From: JBEKHT01 sp050012135
Lineage (GTDB): Bacteria > Chloroflexota > Anaerolineae > Anaerolineales > RBG-16-64-43
Direction: 5' to 3'
DNA length: 64,000 bases
NCBI GenBank assembly: GCA_050012135.1
Contig: JBEKHT010000007.1
Coordinates: forward strand, 1 to 64,000
The translations under genes and the position numbers were made by a program. Below, piece after piece: positions 8,581 to 17,007 of the stretch (position 1 is its first letter; the number at the start of each line of letters is the position of its first letter). Under the pieces are notes generated by a model, which ran no database searches, was not told the DNA's origin, and saw only the letters and a program-made list of their open reading frames with translations.

Positions 8581-10110
8581 TCAGAGGGGAGAGCTAGGCG
8601 GCGAAGTGGATCGGCCGGGGCGACGTCCAGGATGGCTTTCGGAAAGGAAGTTCGCAACCTGGCCTGGGGTGGGAGGCTGTTCCTGGGTGGTCAGCAAGTG
8701 CTGGCGCGCCCAGAAATCTCCCGTACGGCTCTGGGGCACCAGGGAGGGGAAACGTCCCAGCAAGTGGTCGGTCGTCATGCTCCGCAAGTGGCCGACGATC
8801 AGGCTGGGAAGCACCGTGGCCGGAGCGGAAAGGGACACGAGCAGGTAGTCGGGGTGCGCGCTCACTCGCGATGGCCGACAGCCGAGAGAAACCACCAGAT
8901 TCCGAGTGAAGCCTTCCAGGTCGCTCGCCACTTCCGGAATCAGGCGTAGATTCTCGTCCGCGGGGGCCAGGACAAGGTGGTAAAGGAGGCGAATGCTGCT
9001 GGCCTCCGGCGATGAGCCTTCGGGCGTCCCGGGACCTTTGGCCGAAAAAGGCGGCTTGGCAGAACCTGCGGAGGCTTCGGCGGGGGTCTCAGGCCAAGTC
9101 CGAAGGCGGCGGGTCCCCATCGTGTAGATATCCTCGGGCCGCAGCCGGCGCGTCACACCCGCCACGGGTCCCTGCGGTTCTGTCTCAGGGGGCGCTTCCA
9201 TCTCCGCCTTCGTCTCGGGAGACTCTCGGGGGGCCCGTGGAGCTGCGGCCTCAGGCTCTCGCACGGGGGGCGGCGCGACCGCAGGAGGTTCCTCCAAGGC
9301 GACCAGGATCTGCTTGGCCTGGGCTCTCATCCGCGCCGAGGGTTGCCAGGTGTCGAAGACCAGTGTGAGGTGCAGTCCCGCCGGAGCGGATGTGGAATAC
9401 AAGAGGTACTCTTCTTCTTTAGAAGGGGCGCTCAAGTAGCGCACGACCACCCCTCCCTTGCGGGAAGACCAGCTCTCGCTGACAGCCTGGGCGGCGGCTT
9501 CCACCTCCGCTGGCTGCAGATCTCCGCAAGCGGCCCAGACCTGTCCCGAGCGGCTGAGCAGACAGCCCGTTGCTGAGATTGTGTGCCCGAGCGAAGCCAG
9601 TACGTCCTGGGCATAGCGAGGATCCTGGAGCGGGCTGGGTAACACCTCCGCCGCCTTGGGAATGGCACCGGCTGGGGTCTCCATAGCCCGGATCTCGGTA
9701 AGGGAGGGGCCGGCGGGCGGAGCCATCCGGATTCCTCCCGATCGGGCAGACTGCGCTTCCAGAAGCTGCTTGACCAAGGGCAGGAAGTCGGGCATGTAGA
9801 AGGGCTTGGTCGTTGCGGCCTGGAGCCCCAAAGTCTCCACCAAGGGGTGATGAGGATCATTGTCCGGCGGGATGCCTATCAGCGCGAGGGTGGGTTGCAG
9901 AGCGCGCAGGGAGCGCACGAATTCTTCCGGAGGCACGTCCTGCAGATCCAGGTCCAAGATGGCCAAATCGATGGGCAGGGCGGAGACCAAGCGCAGCGCT
10001 TCTTGCTTGGTGAGGGCAACATGACACTCGTACCCGGCCTCCTGCAAGGCCTGCTGGACCATGCCAGCGAAGCCTGGGTTCGGGTCGAGCACCAGAATCG
10101 AGCTGGCCAT
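8581..10110 (-). CDS. Response regulator with roadblock-like and IS200-transposase-like domains
   Basis: A 509-aa protein. Residues 1-115 are a receiver domain with Asp9, likely phospho-acceptor Asp53 and Lys102. Residues about 155-275 resemble a Roadblock/LC7 domain. A Pro/Glu/Ala-rich linker follows. Residues about 373-490 (LLYHLVLAP, AHPDYLLVSLSAP, IVGHLRSMTTDHLLGRFP, DFWARQHLL) resemble the Y1 transposase fold of IS200/IS605 TnpA. The canonical HUH histidines (HVHLL) are replaced by YLLVS and no catalytic tyrosine is apparent, so it cannot act as a transposase. I infer a recruited nucleic-acid-binding output domain. It lies 19 bp upstream of polA on the same strand. Confidence 0.7.
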   Translation of the reverse strand: MASSILVLDPNPGFAGMVQQALQEAGYECHVALTKQEALRLVSALPIDLAILDLDLQDVPPEEFVRSLRALQPTLALIGIPPDNDPHHPLVETLGLQAATTKPFYMPDFLPLVKQLLEAQSARSGGIRMAPPAGPSLTEIRAMETPAGAIPKAAEVLPSPLQDPRYAQDVLASLGHTISATGCLLSRSGQVWAACGDLQPAEVEAAAQAVSESWSSRKGGVVVRYLSAPSKEEEYLLYSTSAPAGLHLTLVFDTWQPSARMRAQAKQILVALEEPPAVAPPPVREPEAAAPRAPRESPETKAEMEAPPETEPQGPVAGVTRRLRPEDIYTMGTRRLRTWPETPAEASAGSAKPPFSAKGPGTPEGSSPEASSIRLLYHLVLAPADENLRLIPEVASDLEGFTRNLVVSLGCRPSRVSAHPDYLLVSLSAPATVLPSLIVGHLRSMTTDHLLGRFPSLVPQSRTGDFWARQHLLTTQEQPPTPGQVANFLSESHPGRRPGRSTSPPSSPL

Positions 10111-10116
10111 ACAGCT

Positions 10117-10125
10117 AGTTTAGCA
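10117..10125 (-). promoter_or_regulatory. Extended -10 promoter, possibly leaderless
   Basis: On the minus strand the sequence reads TG-n-TAAACT, an extended -10, ending 6 nt before the ATG at 10110. No ribosome binding site lies between them, so transcription would begin at or next to the start codon, giving a leaderless mRNA. No -35 element is visible. Confidence 0.4.
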
Positions 10126-10170
10126 CAGAGTGAGGAGCCGCCTTGGCGGAGGTTGCCTCCACTCGGGAAC

Positions 10171-10201
10171 AAAAGCAGGGGCACGCTCTGTGTGCCCCTG
10201 C
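10171..10201 (-). terminator. Intrinsic terminator after etfA
   Basis: On the minus strand, a 10-bp GC-rich stem (arms 10192-10201 and 10175-10184, 7-nt loop) is followed directly by TTTTGTT. It lies about 40 bp after the etfA stop and is a good intrinsic terminator that separates the etf genes from the response regulator gene. Confidence 0.8.
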
Positions 10202-10238
10202 CGGGTTCCCGCGCAGTGCCTGCAACCGGTCCGAGGAG

Positions 10239-11276
10239 CTACTTGCCGAGCCGCTTGCGAAACTCTTCGGTCAGCGCCGGAAGAATCTGGTGCATGTCCC
10301 CCACGACCCCAAACCGCGCCAGCCCGAAGATGGGGGCCTCCGGATCCTTGTTGATGGCAACGATCGTCTTCGCCGTGCGCATTCCGGCTTGGTGTTGAAT
10401 CGCGCCGGAGATGCCGCAGGCAATGTAGACGTCAGGGGATACGACCTTGCCCGTCTGGCCCACCTGGTAGGCATAGGGAATGTAGCCGGCATCCACCGCC
10501 GCGCGGCTGGCGCCCACAGCGGCTCCCAGCACGCTCGCCAGGTCGCGCACCAGCTTGAATCCCTGCTGTGCCTTCCAGACCTCCTTTTGCTTGTCATCGG
10601 CAAGGTCCGCCGGAGGAGTGAGGTTGGGGTTGTTGGCTACGCCGCGCCCGCCGGAAACGATGACCTTTGCGTCGGTCAAGCTGACTCCGCCCTCGGACGC
10701 GGCGTACCCGGCGACCCTTGTATGCAGGTCAGCCTCGGCCGCGACGGGTTTCACCTCGGTGGCCGCGCCGCTCTTGCCGGATTGAGCCTCCGGCATGGGG
10801 AAGGCACGCGGCCGCAAGCTCACAATGCGGGTCTGCCCAGAGGCGAAGACCGCGGTCGTGAAGAGCTTGCCGGCATAGACCGGGCGAGTGACCCGCAAGC
10901 TGCCGTCCTTTGTCTCCAGCCCGGTCGCTTCGGGAATCGCCCCGCAGCCCAGCTCGGCCGCAACCATGGCAGTGATATCCCGGCCGCGAGTGGTCGAGGG
11001 GACCAGCAGAAGACTGGGTTTCTTCTCCTTGGCGAGTTGCGTCACGAGGCCAGCGAAAGCTTCGGCCCGGAAGTCTGCGAGCAGCGGGTCTTCACTCCAC
11101 AGGACCTGATCGGCTCCGAACTGGAAGGCTTCTTTGGCGATCGCCTGGGAACCCGGTCCGAACACGAGCGCGATGACCGGGCCTCCCATTCGCTTCCCTT
11201 GGCCTAAGGCCTCCCAGGAAGCGGGCAGAGGCGTGCCTTTGAATTGATCGATGTAGACCCAAATCTCGTTGCTCAT
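10239..11276 (-). CDS. etfA: Electron transfer flavoprotein subunit alpha
   Basis: A 345-aa alpha subunit of the EtfAB heterodimer, which carries electrons from acyl-CoA dehydrogenases to the respiratory chain. The C-terminal FAD-binding domain is clear: VSGGRGVANN, GYIPYAYQVGQTGKVVSPDVY-type loop and IACGISGAIQHQAGM. The N-terminal domain is the usual Rossmann-like ETF domain. The start at 11276 overlaps the etfB stop by one base (TGATG), so the two are translationally coupled. The nearby acyl-CoA dehydrogenase is a likely partner. A strong terminator follows. Confidence 0.95.
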   Translation of the reverse strand: MSNEIWVYIDQFKGTPLPASWEALGQGKRMGGPVIALVFGPGSQAIAKEAFQFGADQVLWSEDPLLADFRAEAFAGLVTQLAKEKKPSLLLVPSTTRGRDITAMVAAELGCGAIPEATGLETKDGSLRVTRPVYAGKLFTTAVFASGQTRIVSLRPRAFPMPEAQSGKSGAATEVKPVAAEADLHTRVAGYAASEGGVSLTDAKVIVSGGRGVANNPNLTPPADLADDKQKEVWKAQQGFKLVRDLASVLGAAVGASRAAVDAGYIPYAYQVGQTGKVVSPDVYIACGISGAIQHQAGMRTAKTIVAINKDPEAPIFGLARFGVVGDMHQILPALTEEFRKRLGK

Positions 11277-12070
11277 CAGATCACCTTTTCCGCAATCAGC
11301 CGATCCACGAGGGTTCGGGCGGTTTCCTGAGGCGTCTCGCCCTTGACGACTTCGCACTCGACCTTATGGACGGGCGGGGCATAGATCTCGGACCAGGAGA
11401 CGAGAGCGCCCGCGCTGCCGACCTTGGACGCTTCCACCCCCAGATCTGCGATCGACCAAGTGGGGATGGTCGCCTTCGAGGCTTTGCGGATCCCCATGAA
11501 AGACGGATAGCGTGGTTCATTAAGCTCTTTCACCACACTCATGGCCACAGGAAGTTGCGCCTCCACCACTTGGCGGCCCTCATCGATCATGCGCTGGACG
11601 CGCATGGTCTTGGCCTCGGGCTTGATCTCCTCGACCGCCGCAACGTAGGTGAGGGCCGGCCAGCCCAGGAGATGAGCCACCTGTGCCGCCGTTAGGCCCG
11701 TGTCGCCGTCAATCGCTTGGCGCCCGAACAGCACCAGATCCACGGACCCGATTTTGCGTACGGCGGACGCCAGTGCTCGTGCGGTGCCGAGGCTGTCCGA
11801 GCCCTTGAGGCCGGCGTCGCTGACCAGGATGGCCTCGTCACAGCCCATCGCCAGGGCGGTCTTGAGTGCCTCCCGGGCGCTCTCAGGACCCATACTGATC
11901 GCCGTGACCTTGCCGCCATGCTTTTCCTTTTGGCGGAGGGCTTCCTCGACGGCGTACTCGTCCCAGGGGTTGACGATCAGGGGCGCATCTCCCCAGGTGA
12001 CGTGTCCGCCTTCGACGGAAACCTTGGCCGCCGAATCTGGAGTTTGTTTGACACAGACAACGATGTTCAA
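11276..12070 (-). CDS. etfB: Electron transfer flavoprotein subunit beta
   Basis: A 264-aa beta subunit, which binds AMP and pairs with EtfA. It begins with NIVVCVKQTPD, contains NPWDEYAVEEALR and the signature region FGRQAIDGDTGLTAAQVAHLLG. The start is TTG at 12070: GGAGG lies 5 nt upstream, and no in-frame ATG fits the family N-terminus. The open frame continues upstream to 12229 but that part is non-coding in character. It lies about 95 bp after the acyl-CoA dehydrogenase, probably in the same transcript. Confidence 0.95.
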   Translation of the reverse strand: MNIVVCVKQTPDSAAKVSVEGGHVTWGDAPLIVNPWDEYAVEEALRQKEKHGGKVTAISMGPESAREALKTALAMGCDEAILVSDAGLKGSDSLGTARALASAVRKIGSVDLVLFGRQAIDGDTGLTAAQVAHLLGWPALTYVAAVEEIKPEAKTMRVQRMIDEGRQVVEAQLPVAMSVVKELNEPRYPSFMGIRKASKATIPTWSIADLGVEASKVGSAGALVSWSEIYAPPVHKVECEVVKGETPQETARTLVDRLIAEKVI

Positions 12071-12164
12071 GGTGACCTCCTCTTGAAGATGCCCGTGCGT
12101 TCGAAGGAATCCTGCCAGAAGCTCGAGAGACTTCTCTCCTTCCCAAGTTTTGGCCCGGTTCGCA

Positions 12165-13361
12165 TCAGGAAACCCGATGGGCGGGTAATTCTCTGCGCAA
12201 AGCGCCATCCTCCCGGAGCCCCAGTGCATACCCGGCCTGGATCAAGGTGTGGATTTCGCTGGTTCCCTCGTAAATCATGGCGCCCCGCGCGTTGCGAAAG
12301 AAGCGCTCGACATCAAACTCGTCACTGTAGCCATAAGCACCGTGGACCTGCAGGGCCTGATGGGCCGCCTCGAAAGCGGCTTCGGTCGCGTACCACTTGG
12401 CCAGAGAGCTCTCGCGTGTGTTTCGTCGCCCTTGGTTCTTCAACCAGCCGGCGCGCAGATACAGCAGACGAGCGATCTCGTACTGCTGCGACATGCGTGC
12501 GATCTTCTCTTGGATGAGCTGGTGTTGGGCGATCTCTCGGCCGAAAGCCTGGCGTTCGTGCGCGTAGCGCACGCTCGCCGCGAGGCAGGCGCGGATCAGG
12601 CCGGCCGCTCCGGCAGCCACGGTGTATCGGCCGTTGTCCAGGCAGGTCATCGCGATGGTGAAGCCCTCCCCCTCCTGGCCGATTCGATTGATCTCGGGCA
12701 CCCGCACTTCGTCGCAGTGAAGCCATCCGGTTGAGCCCGCCCGCACGCCGAGCTTTCCCTCGAGGTCGCCGCGTGTCACCCCGGGCCGATCCGTCTCCAG
12801 GAGAAAGGCGGAGAGACCCTGGTGAGGGTCGCTGGCTTCCGGGTTCGTCCGGGCGAACCAAAGCACGTGGTCGGCTTTGGTGGCCAGGGAGATCCAGGTC
12901 TTCTCGCCTGTCAGAAGATAGTCGTCTCCGCTGCGCCGGGCGGTGGAGGCGACGCGCGCGGCGTCCGAACCGGCCCCCGGTTCGGTCAGCCCGAAGGCCG
13001 CGATCTTTTGCCCGCGGGCCTGGGGGACAAGAAAACGGCGCCTCTGATCTTCGCTCGCCCACTGCAGTAAGGCCAAACTGTTGAGTGCGACGTGGACAGA
13101 CATCACCACGCGCAAGCTCGTATCGACGTTTTCGAGCTCCTCGCAAGCCAGCCCCAGGGAAATATAGTCCAGGTCCTGACCTCCGTAGGCGGCTGGGATG
13201 CACAGGCCCAGCAGGCCCTGCGCGGCCATGCGCGGCAGGACTTCCGCCGGCATCTCTCCGCGGCGGTCGGCCTGCTTCACATATGGCCCGATCTCACGCT
13301 GGGCGAAATCGCGCACCGTTTTCTGCAGCAGCAGGTGTTCGGAGGAAAGCTCGAAGTCCAA
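12165..13361 (-). CDS. Acyl-CoA dehydrogenase
   Basis: Introduces a trans-2,3 double bond into an acyl-CoA with FAD and passes the electrons to ETF. The 398-aa protein has the family order: N-terminal helical domain, LTEPGAGSDA and TGEKTWIS flavin-binding motifs, RQAFGREIAQHQLIQEKIA, HGAYGYSDEFDVER, and the catalytic glutamate in IYEGTSEIH. The chain length of the substrate cannot be read from the sequence. I chose the TTG start at 13361 because GAGGA lies 7 nt upstream and a TATAAT box lies about 33 nt upstream; a longer frame begins at 13394, inside that box. Confidence 0.92.
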   Translation of the reverse strand: MDFELSSEHLLLQKTVRDFAQREIGPYVKQADRRGEMPAEVLPRMAAQGLLGLCIPAAYGGQDLDYISLGLACEELENVDTSLRVVMSVHVALNSLALLQWASEDQRRRFLVPQARGQKIAAFGLTEPGAGSDAARVASTARRSGDDYLLTGEKTWISLATKADHVLWFARTNPEASDPHQGLSAFLLETDRPGVTRGDLEGKLGVRAGSTGWLHCDEVRVPEINRIGQEGEGFTIAMTCLDNGRYTVAAGAAGLIRACLAASVRYAHERQAFGREIAQHQLIQEKIARMSQQYEIARLLYLRAGWLKNQGRRNTRESSLAKWYATEAAFEAAHQALQVHGAYGYSDEFDVERFFRNARGAMIYEGTSEIHTLIQAGYALGLREDGALRRELPAHRVS

Positions 13362-13393
13362 GGCCAGATCCTCGGGACCTTCACGACGGCCCA

Positions 13394-13399
13394 ATTATA
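13394..13399 (-). promoter_or_regulatory. -10 box for the acyl-CoA dehydrogenase/etf genes
   Basis: A perfect TATAAT on the minus strand, 33 nt before the preferred TTG start of the acyl-CoA dehydrogenase. No clear TTGACA lies at 16-19 bp, so the -35 is weak or an activator may be needed. Confidence 0.4.
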
Positions 13400-13959
13400 C
13401 ATAGCCCGTCCACGCGCCGTGCGACTTTCGGCATGAAATCCACGTGATCAAGGGAGGCTTCTCGGGCGGGACCCGCGCAGGCCACGGCATTCCGGTTGGG
13501 TGGGGGCAGACAGAACAGAAGAGGGCAGACCAGGGTCCGGCCTCCGAAGTTCGCTTGGCGAAGCTGGGCAGGGAGCGCTGAAAAGCCTCTTCCCCTATCG
13601 AAGGGGAATCAGGTGGTGAGGGGGGCCGCGGCTTGCGGGCCACAGGCGGAGGTGGAGGCTTGCCATTTCGAATGGAGAATGGCGCCTCCTTCTCGATCGT
13701 GCGGGGCAGAAGTTGCCCGGCGCCGACGGGCCTCGCAGGCGAACCGCCCGCTTTGGCTGCAGCAGCCGTCGCCTCCAGGCGCTCCGGTGAAGGGGCCCGG
13801 GGACTGCAGCGAGGCGACGTTGACCACGGGCGTGAAAGGCCCGATGCCCCGCAGAGCAGAAGCCCGGGGAGGCGTTGGATCAAGCGTGGACGACCCGGAT
13901 TGGAGGTGATACCATAGGAATCCTGGACGGGAATAATCTGATTTTGGCAGGTCAGGTGA
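13400..13959. other. Divergent intergenic region
   Basis: About 560 bp between the acyl-CoA dehydrogenase promoter and the plus-strand radical SAM gene. It holds two small hairpins (7-bp arms at 13590-13596 and 13602-13608; arms GCCATT/AATGGC near 13660-13685). Neither is a recognisable riboswitch. No gene is supported. Confidence 0.4.
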
Positions 13960-15939
13960 ATGAATGTGACGCCGCAGGAGATTGACAGGCTTCTGGCTTC
14001 GATCCTGCCCCGTGTGCAGAAACCGGGCCGATACACGGGTGGGGAGCACAACCAGGTCGTCAAGGATTGGGCCTCCACCCCCATCCGTACGGCGTTGGTT
14101 TTCCCGGACCTGTACGACCTGGGCATGTCGAACCTGGGGATCGCAGTTCTTTACGACCTCCTCAATTCCTGTGCGGATGTGCTTTGCGAAAGGTCCTTTT
14201 CGCCCTGGGGGGACATGGAAAGCCAGATGCGCCGGGCGGGTGTGCCGCTCTACTCGTTGGAGACACACCACGCGCTGAATGAGTTCGACCTTCTCGGCTT
14301 CTCGATACCTTACGATCAGCTTTACACCAATGTGCTTAACGCCCTCGACCTGGCCGAGGTCCCGCTGCGCGCCGCCGAACGCGACGAACGCCATCCGCTC
14401 GTGATTGCCGGTGGTCACGCGGCCTACAATCCTGAGCCCATGGCTCCTTTCGTCGACGCCTTCGTGATCGGCGAGGGCGAAGAGGTGCTTCTTGAGATCG
14501 TGGAGGTGTTGCGCTGGGCCCGGGAGACGTCTGCCCGCCGAAGCGCCGTGCTGGAGCGCCTGGCGCGGCTGTGGGGCGTCTACGTCCCCGCTTTCTATCG
14601 TCCTTTCTATCATGCGGATGGCACCTTGAGCGGGGTAGACCGCCTTTGGCAAGATGCGCCTCGGGTGGTGCTCAAGCGTATCGTTTCCAAGCTGCCTCCC
14701 TCTCCCGTAAAGATGATCGTCCCTTACGTTGACATTGTTCACAATCGCTTCCCAGTCGAGATTATGAGGGGCTGCACTCGCGGCTGCCGCTTTTGCCAGG
14801 CGGGGATGATCGCACGGCCGGTTCGAGAGCGAACGGTTGCAGAGATCCTTGCAGCGATCGATACGGGGCTCGCCAACACCGGCTTTGAGGAGGTGGCTCT
14901 GCTGTCGCTCTCCTCCTCGGATTATCGCGACATCCAAAAGCTGGTGGCCGCCATTGCCGAACGTTACTCCGGGCGTCACCTGCGCATCTCGCTCCCGTCC
15001 CTGCGCATTGAGACGGTCTCGGTGGACCTGGTGGAGGCTCTGCGAGGCCAGCATACCGGCGGGTTCACGCTGGCACCGGAGGCGGCCACGGAGCGCATGC
15101 GCAACGTGATCAACAAGCCGGTCTCAAGCGAGCAGTTGCTGTCCGTCTCCCGGGAGATTTTCACTCGGGGCTGGACGACCCTCAAGCTGTACTTTATGAT
15201 CGGCCACCCGCGCGAGGAATTGGAGGATGTTCAGGCGATCGCCGATTTGGCCAAGGCTGTGCTGGCGGAGGGGCGCAAGGCGGCCGGGCGGCGGGCCGAA
15301 GTCCACGTTGGGGTGAGCACGTTCGTGCCGAAAGCGCACACTCCCTTTCAATGGGTTTCGCTCGACTCGCTCGAGCGGATTGAGGCCAAGCAGAAGTTGC
15401 TCATGAGGGAGTTGCGGGATCCTGGCCTGAAGCTCAGTTGGAACCCGACGCAGGAGACGATGCTGGAGGCTTGGCTTTCGCGGGGGGATCGCCGAATGGG
15501 GGAAGTCATCTACGAGGCTTGGCGGCGGGGGGCGCGATTTGACGCCTGGCAAGACACCCTTCGGTACGAGGCCTGGGCCGAAGCGTTTCGCTTCTGTGGA
15601 CTGGACCCCTCTTTCTACACCCACCGCGATCGGCCTTTTGATGAAGTCTTTCCCTGGGACCACATGGACTCGGGAGTGCGCAAGCGCTTTCTCTTGCAGG
15701 ACTACCTTTGGAGTTTTGAGGGCAAGCCGCGGATCGACTGCCGCGAGCAGTGCTTTGCTTGCGGCATCCTCCCCAAATTCAACAACCTGAGGGCCGGTCA
15801 GGCAGGGGATGCCTGGTTCTGCCCGGTGATCCAACGAAGGCCGCACCTGCCCGCTCAGACACTCCCACCGGGGTCCCTCGCGGAGAGGCCCCTGGAAGGG
15901 GTCGCTTTGGAGGCGCCGGCAGGGCGCGAAAAGGCTTAG
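13960..15939 (+). CDS. TIGR03960 family B12-binding/radical SAM protein
   Basis: A 659-aa protein. The N-terminal region (about 50-170) is a cobalamin-binding-like domain (PDLYDLGMSNLGI, GGHAAYNPEPM, GEGEE). The radical SAM domain begins near residue 265 with the cluster motif CTRGCRFCQAG (CX3CX2C). A C-terminal region has further cysteines (CREQCFACG). The family's function is not known to me. It is typically followed by a TIGR03936 partner, as here, and the two are fused in some genomes. The start is the ATG at 13960. Confidence 0.9.
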   Translation: MNVTPQEIDRLLASILPRVQKPGRYTGGEHNQVVKDWASTPIRTALVFPDLYDLGMSNLGIAVLYDLLNSCADVLCERSFSPWGDMESQMRRAGVPLYSLETHHALNEFDLLGFSIPYDQLYTNVLNALDLAEVPLRAAERDERHPLVIAGGHAAYNPEPMAPFVDAFVIGEGEEVLLEIVEVLRWARETSARRSAVLERLARLWGVYVPAFYRPFYHADGTLSGVDRLWQDAPRVVLKRIVSKLPPSPVKMIVPYVDIVHNRFPVEIMRGCTRGCRFCQAGMIARPVRERTVAEILAAIDTGLANTGFEEVALLSLSSSDYRDIQKLVAAIAERYSGRHLRISLPSLRIETVSVDLVEALRGQHTGGFTLAPEAATERMRNVINKPVSSEQLLSVSREIFTRGWTTLKLYFMIGHPREELEDVQAIADLAKAVLAEGRKAAGRRAEVHVGVSTFVPKAHTPFQWVSLDSLERIEAKQKLLMRELRDPGLKLSWNPTQETMLEAWLSRGDRRMGEVIYEAWRRGARFDAWQDTLRYEAWAEAFRFCGLDPSFYTHRDRPFDEVFPWDHMDSGVRKRFLLQDYLWSFEGKPRIDCREQCFACGILPKFNNLRAGQAGDAWFCPVIQRRPHLPAQTLPPGSLAERPLEGVALEAPAGREKA

Positions 15940-16031
15940 GGGGTCTGTTTCCGTCCGCCAGCTTGGCTCGATTTCGATCGTTGCGCTCCTGCCTGAGGGC
16001 TGAGCCGATTGGGAAGGCTTTGAGGCATTCC

Positions 16032-16694
16032 ATGGTCCAGCGGTACCGGGCAAGGTTCGCGATCCTCGAGCCCATGCGCTTTACGAGCCACCTTGACCTC
16101 TTGCGAACGTGGGAGCGAACGCTTCGCCGCGCAGGGCTGCCGCTGGCCTACAGCGGCGGATACCATGCTCATCCTCGGATTCAAATCGGGGCCGCGTTGC
16201 CTCTGGGGTGTACAGCCTGTGCGGAGCTTCTTGACCTCTGGTTGGAGCAGGAGCTTGGGGAGGGGGAGGTGGGGGAGGCTCTCCAGCATGAGTTGCCCCC
16301 CGGGCTACGCCTGGATCGCCTGGCGGCGCTGTCTTCCCCTCGCCGCGATCTGCAGGAGGAGATCGTGGCCGGCGATTACACGGCGATTCCCTTGGAGTTC
16401 GAATTCCCGCCGGGCTTGGCCGAGGGCGTGACGCGTTTCCTGGCCAGCTCGAGCGTAGTGCGCGAGAGGCGAGGCAAATCCTATGACCTGCGACCTCTCG
16501 TTCTGGATCTTCGCATCCTCCCGGGCGATCGCTACGGCTCTCTCAGCATGCGCGTGCGACTCGGGGAGAACGCAACGGGCCGGCCGGATGAAGTCCTGTC
16601 CTGCTTGGACCTGCAGGAATTGGCGGTCCGTGTCAACCGCGACCGCCTGCTCTTGCGTGACGCCCGCGCGGGTCTAATTCCCTCCGACGGGTGA
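16032..16694 (+). CDS. TIGR03936 family radical SAM-associated protein (DUF2344)
   Basis: A 220-aa protein that matches the TIGR03936/DUF2344 family: RARFAILEPMRFTSHLDLLR at the start, GYHAHPRIQIGAALPLG in the first third, and VNRDRLLL near the end. It is the usual partner of the preceding TIGR03960 protein, 92 bp downstream and probably in the same transcript. The biochemical role is unknown. I chose the ATG at 16032 because the family N-terminus follows immediately; the longer frame from 15750 overlaps the previous gene. Confidence 0.88.
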   Translation: MVQRYRARFAILEPMRFTSHLDLLRTWERTLRRAGLPLAYSGGYHAHPRIQIGAALPLGCTACAELLDLWLEQELGEGEVGEALQHELPPGLRLDRLAALSSPRRDLQEEIVAGDYTAIPLEFEFPPGLAEGVTRFLASSSVVRERRGKSYDLRPLVLDLRILPGDRYGSLSMRVRLGENATGRPDEVLSCLDLQELAVRVNRDRLLLRDARAGLIPSDG

Positions 16695-17007
16695 GGCAGA
16701 GCCGGGTTGGTGCCCGGGCCCTCCTAGAGCGCGTTGAACTCCCTTCGGGAGGAATGAGCCCGATCCGATGCGGCGCGTGACCCGCAGGGTGGGACAAAAG
16801 ACTTCGGGCTTGCCTCGGTTGGCGCAGGGACCTGGACTCGTCCGTAGGAGATCCCCATTCGTCAGGCCCACTGAGCACCGTCAGGGTGAGACCTCCCCTG
16901 AAGATTAGCGTGCAAGCCGGGATTCCTGTTGGTAGGGCTGGCCTGTCACAGGACTCGGCGGCGGGGCTGGAGATCAAGGCTAGGCCAGTCGGCTGGAAGG
17001 AAAGCGA
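16695..17007. other. Intergenic region
   Basis: About 310 bp between two plus-strand genes. I see no terminator with a T-run, no tRNA and no coding frame worth annotating. Confidence 0.4.

Noticed and set aside
13960..15054. Long minus-strand frame (13609-15054) opposite the radical SAM gene
   Set aside because: It is the complement shadow of a clear gene, as are dozens of similar frames in this high-GC DNA.
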